This document shows positions 12,040 through 22,490 of a stretch of DNA of 64,000 bases, one piece after another (positions within the stretch are counted from its first letter, which is position 1; every line of letters begins with the position of its first letter). The position numbers were made by a program, and so were the translations under genes. Below the pieces are notes generated by a model. That model made no database searches. It saw nothing but the letters and a program-made list of their open reading frames with translations, and was not told the DNA's origin. The stretch comes from Numida meleagris (taxonomy: Eukaryota > Chordata > Aves > Galliformes > Numididae). The stretch covers positions 110,021,568 to 110,085,567 of the forward strand of contig NC_034409.1 in the NCBI RefSeq assembly GCF_002078875.1. The letters run 5' to 3'.

Positions 12040-15000
12040 CTACTTGCTCTGGAAAACAACCACTGTAAGAAGTGCTGGGAGGTGGAAAGAGAAGGAGATA
12101 GCTTTGCTGCTGTCTTCCCTTGTGCCAGAAGTAACCCCATCAGTGAGTCCATCCAGTTGTGTAGCATTACCAAAGACTTCAGTGGTGTTCGCCACCTCTT
12201 CAGGAAGGCCCATCTGGAGCAAGAGTTTAGAAATAAGGCTGTTGAACTTGCTCTCTGTGGTAGAGAAAGGCTCACCACTTGGGGTCGGGCTGTCAGATGT
12301 GACATTTAGCTCCACAGGGTCAAGACAGTAACCTTCTGGTGATCTATCATAGAGCACGTCCATCAGGTCAATCCCAGCTACCGAGGATGGGGAGGCACAG
12401 GGAATGTCCCTGACGAGCCTGTAGTTCTCCATCCACTCCTTCAGCCATTCAATGCGGCAGTCACACTCCCAGGGGTTGCGGAAAAGGTACAGCCGTCCCA
12501 GGAAGTACACAGGCTGGAAGACAGAGAAGGGCAGGGTTGTCAGGTTGTTGCTGTTCAAGTGCAAGGAGACCAGGCTGGTGAGGTTCTCAAAAGCCCCCTC
12601 CTCAATGTAGTTGATCCTGTTGCGGTCCAGGTAGAGGACCTCCAGCTCCACCAGGTCCCTGAACCACGTGTTGGAAACGTTCCTGAGGAAATTCCCCCCC
12701 AGGTTGAGCATTTTCAGGCACCTCAGGCCATCGAAAGAGTTTTCTGGAAGCTCACTAATCAAATTGTCATTCAGGTACAGGTACTCCATCTTCCGGCAGC
12801 CCTGAAAAGCTCGCTCATGAATGACGTTTATCCTGTTGTCCTGCAGATTCAGGTATTTCAGCTTGGTCAGCCCCTGCAGGGAGTTGTAGGCTACTGCTTC
12901 GATCCTGTTTCTCTCCAGGTAAACGTGGGTCAGATTTTCCATACCCCTAATGGCACCTGGGATCCTTCGGAAGTTGTTCTGGAAGCAGAAGAGCTCCTGC
13001 AGAGAGTGCAGCTCAATGAAGATCCTGTCTGGGATGTTGAACAGGTTGCAGTCCGCCAGGTCCAGCTTGACCAGCCGCCTGAGAGCAGTAAATGTCCGTG
13101 TGTGCAGGTAGCGGATGTACTCGTTGTGGGCCATCTTCAGCTCTGTCAGGCTGGGCAGCCCTTTGAAAGCCCCCGGAGTGATGAAGGAGATATTGTTGTG
13201 GTTGAGGGACAGTGATTTGAGGGAAGGCAAAGTACCGAAGGCCCTCTCGGAGAGGAATTTGATGCTGTTTTTGTCCAGGTTAATAGAGGAGGCTTCACAG
13301 GGGAATTCGCTGGGAATCTGCCCCAGGCCGGCACGGTCACAGAGGACGGAGCAGCTCCGCTCCTGGGTGCACACACAGTTGGGAGGGCAGGACCGCACAC
13401 AGGCCCACACCGCGTAGACATGGGGCACCCAGAGGATCACTGAAGGCGAGGAATGTGCCGACCCCATGGAGGTGTGAGAAGAGAAAAACAGGAGACATTA
13501 GCAAATGTACTAGTCATGACACAAGAAGGAAGATTGTGCTGCCTCTGCCTCCCTTCTAGGCAGGCTAATTGTCACACAGTATGTGTATGCCTGTGCTAAG
13601 AAGCTCTTGTGAACAATTCCTAGAAATCCGCTGGTGTTTATAAACCCTCTGGGAAAGTGTTAGTTTCCTACTGCAACCTCTCTGCGGAATTTCTCTCCCT
13701 GAGGAGGGAAATCATCCATCCTGAATGGAGCAGGTTGCCCAGAAAGGCTGTGGAGTCTCCTCCTTGGAGATTTTCAGAAGCCACATGGATGTGTTCCTGG
13801 CCACCCTGCTCTGGATATCCCTGCTGGAGTGGCAGTTGGACCAGATGGACCCAGAGAGTCCCCTCCAACCTCACTGATTTCGCAGCGTTCCCATGATTGG
13901 TATTTGCAAGCTGGTAGGGACAGGGCTTGGCCATGGGATCCTGCAGAGATTCTTCGAAGGACAGCAACTGTGGGGCTGCAGTATTTCTGAGTGGGCAAAA
14001 GCGGGGGGAGGGCAGTCAGTGTGTGCTATTGATCTGGACAGGCTGGATCGCTGGGCTGAGGCCAGTGGGATGAAGTTCAACACGACCAAGTGCCAGGTCC
14101 TGCACTTTGGCCACAACAACCCTAGGCAACGCTACAGGCTTGGGGCAGAGTGGCTGGAAGACTGTGTAGAGGAAACAGACCTGGGGGTATCGGTTGATGT
14201 TCGGCTGAGCATGAGCCAGCAGTGTGCCCAGGTGGCCAAGAAGGCCAATGGCATCCTGGCTTGTATCAGAAATAGTGTTGCCAGGAGGTGCAGGGGAGTA
14301 ATCATCTTTCTGTACTCAGCTCTGGTGAGGCCGCACCTCGAGTACTGTGTTCAGTTTTGGGCTCCTCACTGCAAGAAAGACATTGAAACCCTGGAGCATG
14401 TCCAGAGAAGGGCAGCAAAGCTATGAGGGGTCTGGAGCACAAGTCTTATGAGGAGCGGCTAAGGGAGCTGGGATTGTTCAGTCTGGAGAAGAAGAGGCTC
14501 AGGGGAGACCTTATCATTCTCTGCATCCACCTGAGGGGAGGTTGTAGTGAGGTGGGAGTCGGCCTCTCCTCCCAGATAACTAGCGGTAGGACTAGAGGGA
14601 ATAGCCACAAGTTGTGCCAGGGGAGATTCAGGTTGGACGTTAGGAAATACTTCTCCGAGAGACTGGTCAGGTGCTGGAACGGGCTGCGCAGGGAGGTGGT
14701 AGAATCACTGACCCTGGAGGTGTTCAAGAAATGTTTAGATGTTGTAATAAGGGACATGGTTTATTGAGAAATATTGGTGATAGGAGGAGTCCTTTTCAAC
14801 CCAGGCCATTCTATGATTCTATGATCCTATGATTTTATGCAGGTTGACATCATTTCTTTGTATTCTTTTCTCTTTTCCAGAACCCTTCTACTGACTCTTT
14901 AGCAGGGTGCTAGGTAGGCAATGGATGTGGATCCTAAGGACAAGAGGTGGGATAAGGCGCTGGCCTCACATGGCTCTGTCTTTGCACAGGGGCTGTGTCT

Positions 15001-16164
15001 TTTGCTCCCGTCTGCACCATTCCACATTGTTGTGTGCAAACAGGGGCATATGTTATTCTTTTGATGCTGTTACATAAACTGAGGTTCAGACAGATTAAGG
15101 ATTTGCCTGTTCCCAAATGTCTGGCTGCAGGTGGCTGTCTGGAAACAGCTGATGGAAGTACTGTTGCTGGAACCTCACATAGGCTCAGGATGACATCCAG
15201 AGGGACATATGTGTATAGGCTGTCCCATATATGAGGCTTTCCCAAGCAAGCTCAGTGTTCAGCTACGTCTACTCCAACCTTGGTCCCATCTCTGGCCTTT
15301 GGAGCAGACCTCTCCCAGCAGCTGTGTGCACTGTGTGCTGTGTAGAAATGAGCAAAGTCCCCTCCTTCCTGTCCCTGCCTGCTCTTTAATCTCTCGATAA
15401 AGGAGATGTCTGCACCCAAGCCATTTTCCAGCCTGCTCTCCTTAGGCACAAAGTTTTTTGGAGCCAAATCTGGGTCTTACGCTAGTGGCATTTCACAGCA
15501 CACATCTAAGATCTACAAGTGTAACTCTGCACTGTGCAGTACCTGGAAAGCAAATGCTTGAGGAGCAGCCAACTGGAAAACATCCCCCAGGCAACAGGAG
15601 TTCAGAGGAGCACCTCAGCACCTTTGTGGCATTCTCCCTTTTCTCATGCAAAGGAAGTGTTCCCAAGTCCCCCCACTGAATCCCCACCAAACCCTGGGGC
15701 AAGCACAGGAGAGCAGTTTCCCTTGATAGTCAGATCTCCTCTGACCAACGCAGCATGAAACATCCCACCTTGCCATCCTTAGTCTTTCCCCCTCCCCAAA
15801 ATGGATGCTCTTTGCTTTTAACACCGGCAGACAGGGCGGCAGCTGATGATGCCTCCAACTCATTGACACAGCATGGGATAAGATGCGTGTTTTTTAAAAA
15901 AAATGGAATTCGGCATTAAGGTAACAAATATCAGTGAGATCAAGGAATAGAAAAATTCCACCCAGGGATGATCTCTTTTACTCTTTTAAATAATACTATA
16001 ATTTGAAAGAATGAGAGAGCAAAAAAGTGTTTGCCAGAGATTTTAGAAGGACGAAGAGGCAACACTTGCAATTACGTATCTAACCTACAGAACAATCCAT
16101 TCAACCCACTACTGGGTAATGCAGAATAAGAGCGCTACTCACCATTTAAAATGACGACAAACAT
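12040..16164 (-). CDS. NYX: Nyctalopin, small leucine-rich-repeat protein (two coding exons)
   Basis: CDS is complement(join(12040..13439,16143..16164)), 1422 nt, 473 aa. Nyctalopin is an extracellular LRR protein of retinal ON-bipolar dendrites, where it positions TRPM1 in the mGluR6 cascade; human NYX loss causes X-linked congenital stationary night blindness. Seen here: a signal peptide (residues 1-20, MFVVILN plus hydrophobic core ending AVWA); a Cys-rich LRRNT (Cys 21, 25, 29, 31, 37, 41, 55); about 11 LRRs (roughly 60-325, for example LNLGGN, LYLDRN); an LRRCT (about 329-369, NPWECDC start); a Ser/Thr-rich stalk with N-glycosylation sequons; and a hydrophobic C-terminus suggesting a GPI or membrane anchor. 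Length matches human (481 aa). The main exon alone stays open to an ATG at 13467, but a CTTCAG acceptor at 13440-13442 joins in phase 1 to a donor at 16142. The joined start matches mammalian nyctalopin far better than MGSAHSSPS. The intron (2703 bp) contains CR1 copies. Confidence 0.95.
13725..13888 (+). mobile_element. CR1 LINE 3' fragment in NYX intron
   Basis: CR1-like block with GAGCAGGTTGCCCAGAAAGG, CTCCTTGGAGATTTTCAGA and a final CCCCTCCAACCTCACTGATT. It has no clean ATTCTATGAT tail. It lies within the NYX intron, antisense to the gene. Confidence 0.75.
14029..14838 (+). mobile_element. CR1 LINE with ORF2 C-terminal remnant in NYX intron
   Basis: About 810 bp of CR1, antisense to NYX. 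It begins inside ORF2 (GATCTGGACAGGCTGGATCG) and keeps a long open segment to 14426 encoding the post-catalytic region ([34 protein letters not shown]). A TGA follows, then a frameshifted continuation (14423-14767) to the element end, finishing with repeated TCTATGAT units. It lacks the catalytic domain and is dead. Confidence 0.95.
14839..16142 (-). other. NYX: NYX intron remainder
   Basis: Non-repetitive intron sequence between the CR1 copy and the donor at 16142. No additional exon or RNA gene was recognised. Short frames in both directions (for example 15252-15467 and 15458-15679) look like chance. Confidence 0.6.
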
Positions 16165-16218
16165 TACCTTGATTATTCACTAGTGGCATTTCAGGTCTGG
16201 CAAGCAAACTTGGGGGAT
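16143..16218 (-). other. NYX: NYX exon carrying the start codon (small signal-peptide exon)
   Basis: On the minus strand a pyrimidine-rich tract ending TTTTAG (AG at 16219-16220) precedes this segment, and GTGAGT (16142-16137) follows it. The coding part is ATG at 16164-16162, then six codons and one base, reading MFVVILN plus the first G of the next codon. Phase 1 matches the acceptor of the main exon. The mammalian protein is likewise split after a short hydrophobic start (recalled human intron before c.38). The 5' exon edge at 16218 is a prediction, and further noncoding exons upstream are expected but not identified. Confidence 0.85.
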
Positions 16219-16859
16219 CTAAAAGCACACGGGAAGAGCAGAGACAGGTTTCACCCTCTTGTTTGCCTGCATCATTTTCCCACTGCCAGGTCTATATTTA
16301 CAAAGAAGACTGAGGAAGAGGATCCTCTTGCACGCGGTTTCTGACAGTCCCCAGCACTCCACACCTCCCTGCCGGGCGCCTTCCTTCCACCATCCACCTT
16401 CTCAGCCAACCCTGCAGGTTTTCCTTCCTTCCAGCTGTGCCGACGGTGTGCTCCTGGCTGAGGTGGGAAGAGATCACCAACGGTCAGGGACCGGCCACCT
16501 CCCCGGGCAACAGGTGCTGGCATCGCACCGAGCAGCCAAAGCTATGATTCCCAACAGAAAGCACCTAGAGACACGGCTTACCTGGCCGGGCAGCGGCTGT
16601 GCTCTCCCTCCTGCTCACAGGGATGCCATTAGCTGCATTCTGCCTCTGGGAAGCTGGCATTTTTTTTTCTCACAAGCTATCATTTAATGGCAGGAAAATC
16701 CTCGATATCAGAGGGGGATTAGCGGAGATGGAAGAACATGTCCGTCCCCTAAAGCTCCAAAAGCAAAACAGGGATTGCAGGCAATCCAAACCGGCGCTTT
16801 CTCCCCCTGCCAACCCACCATAAAAAAATTAAGCCCAGAACTGAACCGCTGCCATTCAA

Positions 16860-17030
16860 ACAGCATTACCGAAAGCTATCACTCCGCTGCCCATTAGATA
16901 ATGGCCGAGGGGGTGGGAGCAGAGGGCGCAGCCTAAATATGATTATATTTGGGGGCAAGCACAGGCTTATGGCTGCAGTTAATTGAGCTTTTCAAATAGG
17001 ATGCCAATAAGCATTGCTCCTAAAGGACGA
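16860..17030. promoter_or_regulatory. Candidate cis-regulatory element upstream of NYX
   Basis: Contains the near-perfect inverted repeat CCATTAGATAATGG (16891-16904), GATTATATTTGGGG and GTTAATTGAGC. These are homeodomain-type cores about 0.7 kb upstream of the NYX start-codon exon. A function is inferred from motif density and position only. Confidence 0.3.
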
Positions 17031-17363
17031 GGAGACGACAGCAGCGCTGGGAAAAGGGGCTGCAAACACAGGGAGCTTGTGTGGTGGGTATGGCCCTCAA
17101 AATAATGAGCACTGCACTGTCTAAGAGACCATTCTGCTTGTGATGCCGCAGTTGCTGTGTGGAAATCACAAGGACAGGTCCGGTATGTGGAGATTCTGCA
17201 TTCGGGACGTGAATTGCTTTTTAAAGCCTTTTCTGACAGAAAGATGACAGAGAGAGGGAGCTGAATGAGCGAGTTATCTCAGCCCTCCATGCCTCAGGTA
17301 ACTGCACTCACTGTGCCAGAGGGAAAATGGCTCTACGCTTTATCCCTAAGCAAATTGTTCTGC

Positions 17364-17381
17364 TTTTTTTTTTTTTTTTTT
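17364..17381. repeat. Poly(T) run
   Basis: Eighteen consecutive T. No retroelement body was recognised next to it. Confidence 0.9.
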
Positions 17382-17919
17382 CCCTTAGGAAATGGAATGC
17401 CTGATGAATTTATGCTCGATGCAGCAGGAAAGCTTCACTCCAGCAGCCACATTTGGGGGCGATGGAGGCAGGATGTGCCTATAGCGATGTCAGCAGCCCC
17501 AGCCCCGACAGCGGCGCTGCTGAAGCTGCCACCAGCGGAGCTCAGCTCCGTGCTATCCACCCACACAAGTCCGCCTGTGGTCCCCTCTCAACCACAGCGC
17601 TGAGAAGATGCCTCGGCACAGGCACACTGGGGAGGCTGCCGGGGGGGCACTGAGGTCACCTTTTTGGGAAATACCCAGCTGCGGGCAGCCAGCTGGCTGG
17701 GGAGCTTCGCTCTGCAGGCACCTCGGGGAGAAGCCTGCGGGAACACTGAGCTCTTCTGCCAGCCCCCGCAACTCCAGCTTCATGTTCTGCTCGCCCCCGG
17801 GGCTGAAATGAGATGGCAACGTGAGAAAGTGGCTCAGTGGGGAGAAGTTTCAGTCTTCTTAAGTAGAAAAGCTGAAATTCTGAGCGGCAGATGAAAGAGG
17901 CTTGTGTTTGGTTTTATTT

Positions 17920-17943
17920 AAAAAAAAAAAAAACAACAACAAC
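17920..17943. repeat. A run grading into (AAC)n
   Basis: An A run followed by four AAC units. Simple repeat. Confidence 0.85.
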
Positions 17944-20647
17944 CCGGGCTTTAAACCACACTTGACCCTTGTCAGTGTGACTTGGGGCTGATGAGTGCTC
18001 AGGGCCAGGAGCGCTGCAGATGCTTAGCACTGGGTGGGCTTTCTGGCACCCTAATTCCCTCCAGCAGCCTCTGCCAGTGTCCACACTTCACTGCTGGGTG
18101 CACACGGCGCCCTCCAAGCCCTGGCACCTCCCTGGCAGGGCATTACAGACCGAAGCACAGCCCATTAGATGGTCTCAGTCTCACATTCACCATGCTGGCC
18201 TGGGCTTCCATGTTGCAGGTCCTTGCACCACTACTTGCATTCCCACAGCCACAGTGCACGCTGCCGAGGCATGGGCTATCATAGTGAAACTGATCTAGGT
18301 AAAAAATAGGGTTTTTTTTCACTTCTGGGCTGGTCTTAACAGGGACAGTTCCCCCATCCGTGTATGAGGCTGCCTCCCACTGAAGTTAGTTACATGAGCT
18401 CTAAGAAACATCAGCCCAGCCATGTGCCAGCAGGTCCCAGGAAATCCTGGGTGGTGCTGGAACAGCCGATTTTCCTATCTTCCTGCTGCATCGGGAGGGC
18501 CAAGAAACAAAGCCAATGAAACAACAGGAGGAGAGGGTCAGGGTGGGCACCAGCTCTCAGACCTGGGTCTGAGAACCTGGTCCTGCACCGTGGCCAAACC
18601 GTGCAGCAGTAGCAGAGACCCAAAAGTGCAGAGTCAGCAGCACAAGTGTCATCTGAAAGGGAACACACTCTAGGGTTAACATCAGGGCCAAATGGCTGCT
18701 GGTGAAACCTGAACTGGGGCTGGGCCACCTCATCTTCCCCCTGCTCTCACTTCTGCCTTCGAGCAGCTGCTGTTCGCGTGTCCCACCAGCAGGCATGGGG
18801 TCAATTCTGTCCAGTGCAACAAGCCCAGAGCTGCCTTCTCCTGCTCACCGCCTCACACTGTGCTTTCCATGGGCTGCTGGCAATGGCTGCTTTCAGTTCC
18901 TTGTTATCTGATGGAAACACAGTACAGTTCCCTCGCAGCTGATGAGTCAACTAATAGAGTCGCTTCCACAGCCCTGCAAATATGTCTTTTGAAATAGCCT
19001 CTCCACAGCAAACCCACGGCACGTCACAGGTTGTTCAAGCCAGCAGCCCTGCCAGGCCTCACCAGACAGGTTATTGGCCTCCTCATCATTCACATCTCCC
19101 ATCCACAGAACAGGATAAGTGCCACCTTCTCCGCCTTGAACAGAATAGATACTTTGGGCTGGTTCAGCACTTACCCTGCCCCAGGTCAGGAGCCAGCTCA
19201 GGCACTTGGTGAGACCAAAGCAGAAGCCCTCCAGGACCAAGGGCTTTCCAAGGCTACAGTCATGCTGCAAGGTGATTTTTGTTCTGCTTGCAGTGGTACT
19301 TCCCCAACCTGACTGACACTTCTAAGCCCCAAGTAACGAGGAGTAGCCATCATTATCTATTTACAGATGCACAAGGATAATTCTGTTGTCTAACAAGGAT
19401 GCTGGCCGATAGGAAAGAAGCCAATCATCTATGAGGAAATGAACTTCAATAACATAATAATCAGAAGGTTTAGAGCAGTTTATTCTTACAGATGATCTGG
19501 AAGATTCGTTAAATGAACTTAATGTGCTTTCCCAAGCGCATAATCAAAATGGAAATGCATTCATTCACTGAATAATCAAGCCCACATCAACGGCTTGGCT
19601 GAAAACACAGCAGGAGAACCTATTAAAAGCTGTTTGTTGTGGCCGAGCCCTCCCTCCAGCTAACAAGTTTCAACACAAGCAGCCATGCACATGCCTTGCA
19701 CCCCTCCTAGCAAAGAGGCCAGGCAAGAGGAAGCCTGCACAGTGCAGGTAAGCTCTGTGTGTACAACCACCGGGAAAGCATGGGCCCCGTGCAAGGGACA
19801 AACAAACTCGGGCAACCCAAATGTAAGAAGCACAACAGCTTTTTCTGAGACACCAAGCCAACAGTGACGGAGAAAGCAATGCCCACGCAATGAGTACTAT
19901 GCTCTTGGATGAGATCAGTGCCAGGTCTCAAGCTTAGCAACTGGCAAAAAGTTAGCTCAATTCCCACTAGTTCAACAGCAGCAAAGCTGCAGCTTGTAAA
20001 TCACTCTTTCTAGGTTGTACTAAGCTACCCACTGAGGCCGTATACATTGAATCAGGTTTGCTTGAGCCTGATAAGAGTGGGGGAAAGCTGTGCTAGCAAC
20101 AGCTGCGCTTTAGCAACAAGTGTGTTGCAACAAGTTGCTTGAGCTACCATGCCTTTGAGTTATAACAGAGAACAAATGCTGTGTGTGTATGGTGGGAAGC
20201 AGAAAACAAATGAGGTAAACACCACACGTACAAGGCAGGGGAAGGTTGAGGTTGCAGAAGCACAGTGCTCAAGCTGAGCTGTAGGAAAGGCAAAGGAGGG
20301 CTAAATATGCAGCATTAAAAATAAATCACACTGGGGCTCTGCAAGACACGTCAGCTCTCAAAAAAAGAAAAAAAAAGGTCCTACCCAGAATTTCTTACTA
20401 TGGCTCTTAGTTCCTTTTGATTTCAGCAGAGCTTTTACACTTCTCCTAGCAGCAGCGTTGGAGATGCACTTTCAGGGTGTGCAGGTGTGGGATGGGGAAG
20501 TGGCACTGTTTCTAACTACAGAGGGCTGTGCCTACCTTCACCCTGATGCTCCACAGTGCCTGAAAAGGATGGCAGATTGAAGGACCACCAAAGGACACCA
20601 AAAGCCATCATCTTGTCTCAGCTTCTATGGCACAGATGGGTGGAGGA

Positions 20648-20944
20648 AACAGAAGGGGACAGATTCTTTAGCAGGGTCTGTTGTGATAGGAAAAGGGGAA
20701 GTGGTTTCAAACTAAAAGAAGGAAGATTTAGATTGGAAATAAGGAAGAACTTTTTTTTCCAGATGAGGTACTGCCATGGGTTGCCTAGAGAGGTGGATGC
20801 CCCATCCCTGGAGACACGCAAGGTCAGGTGGAACGGGGCTCTGAGCAACCTGATGTAGCTGTAGGTGTCCCCGTTCATTACAGGGAGTCGGACTAGATGG
20901 CCTTTAAGGGTCCCTTCCAACTCAAATGATCTTATGATTCTATG
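20648..20944 (+). mobile_element. CR1 LINE 3' end, plus orientation
   Basis: Shows TTTCAAACTAAAAGAAGGAA, TTAGATTGGAAATAAGGAAG, CCCATCCCTGGAGACACGCA and GGGTCCCTTCCAACTCAAAT, then a tail with TATGATTCTAT. It has a different 3' subfamily sequence from the copies at 8741 and 14029. Confidence 0.93.
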
Positions 20945-22320
20945 GGGCAACATGCTCCTTGTCCTGGCTCATCACCTGGGGCCACCTCACATCACACACC
21001 TAGGAAAGCTATTTAATCTCCCATGCTCCCTCACATCTCCTAAGCCCCTGATTTGTCTCCTTGCCCACTTGGCAGGTGGCAGCACACCTTTCCTGCTCAA
21101 CTCTGGCATGTCCCCAGTGTACAGCTCCGGCCACACATCCCTTCACTCTGCAGGGCACCCAAAGCACATCCTCACCTACCCTTGCTGAGCACTGCTAGCA
21201 GCTGTCTGGGTGCATCTGGGAACAGCCCTCTACACACTGTGCTGTCAGAGCAATGGGTTCATGGGTGTGGGATAGGAAAGTGGGGGAGGAAATCTATCCA
21301 CGCTGCCTGCAGGCCTCCACCTGAGGGGTTGAGGCATCCCCTAGCTCCTGCCCGGTGCCCAAGGCACAGCAAAGCCAGCCCATGCCTGCAGAGCCTTGCC
21401 TGAGGCCCCAGCTGACAGATTTTGGGGCCTAGTTCAACCCATCCGGGTGTTACGCCCCAAGCCACCCAGTGCTCTGTGTCCCAGAGCAACCTGCCAGGCC
21501 AGGCTACCTGCCAGAGCTCGGGCTGCTTTCCTGGGAATAGCTGTAGGTGCTGGAATAACCCGTGGGTTTGTGAGAGCTTGCCTGGCCGGCAGCAGACGTG
21601 AGGTTTTGCTTTCCGCTGTGTGGGGGGAGGCAAAGACACACATAGCCCATGAAGGAGTGCCCTGACAGCAGATGCTGCATGCTGGCGTGGATCAGAAGAG
21701 GACTGTCACCCCCTCCTGTCCAAACCTTGACACTGTGCTGCACAGTTCACAAATGAGGCCAGGAGGCCTCCACGTGGCAGAAGCACACTGAGAAAGCATT
21801 TTTGCAAACACATCCGGGGGGAGTGGCGGGGAGGAAGCACTGCCTTCTGCTTCCTGGATAGCTTCTGCATTTTGCACTGAGCCATCCTGTGGATAAAATG
21901 CAGAAGTCTCAGGAGCATAGAGCAGATCCCAAGAAAAGCCCCCCAGAGCCCTTGCTGCCAGCCCTTGGCGGCATGCACGTCCCCAAGACCTCTGACAAAT
22001 GCTCAAGCAGATAAAAAAAATCAAGGCCCACAGGCTTTGGGCACCAGTGGGGCAGAATATCAAAGCTTTGCACTGTAAATATTTTCCAGTTTGGGTTCTC
22101 ATATCCCTTGGTCCGCTACTGGGCAGGCGGGAAGAGCCCAGCAGTCAGTGCTCTCAGGATTCCCCGGCATCACCAGGCACTGCCATCATGGTGTGGCTGC
22201 AGCCAGCCTGCATGTGGTGTAGGAGACAGCAAGGTCAGCAGGAACCCCGATAGAGAGGCGTAAGTGGCTGCCTTTGAGCAAATCCAGCATGACCAAGGAA
22301 GCTTAGCCAGAGCCTGGAAG

Positions 22321-22490
22321 AGCGCTTATTATCAAATTGAAAATTAACAGGTAATTAGTCTCTAATGTGAGCTAATCGTGTCTAGGGGAGGAATTAATTA
22401 AATGGGGGAATTAAATCACCAAGAATGTGCAGAGTGACCGGTTCTGATGGGATTTGGTTAATGAGCTGGTAATTGCATCGGCTGCATTTC
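22321..22490. promoter_or_regulatory. Homeodomain-site cluster (candidate enhancer)
   Basis: Dense TAAT/ATTA cores within 170 bp: GGTAATTAGTC, TCTAATGTG, GCTAATCG, GGAATTAATTAAATG, GAATTAAATCACC, GTTAATGAGC and GGTAATTGC. The surrounding DNA is GC-richer, so the cluster stands out. This pattern resembles developmental enhancers bound by paired-class or LIM homeodomain proteins. Function is inferred. Confidence 0.35.

Larger units (their letters stand above)
16219..20645. other. NYX 5' flank / intergenic
   Basis: Expected to hold NYX noncoding first exon(s) and promoter, which I cannot place. It contains a homeodomain-motif element (16860-17030), an 18-base T run and an A-run grading into AAC repeats near 17920-17943. 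No protein-coding exon was recognised. Confidence 0.45.

Noticed and set aside
12559..13215. 218-codon plus-strand ORF
   Set aside because: It is the antisense shadow of the NYX LRR array. Regular LRR codon periodicity keeps the opposite frame open, and there is no independent protein signature.
13440..13467. ATG at 13467 as the NYX start (MGSAHSSPS)
   Set aside because: It lies upstream of a good phase-1 acceptor, lacks a convincing signal peptide, and does not match the nyctalopin N-terminus, whereas the spliced start at 16164 does.
13893..14426. 177-codon plus-strand ORF as a host gene
   Set aside because: It is the CR1 ORF2 C-terminal remnant, without a catalytic domain and followed by a stop and a frameshift.
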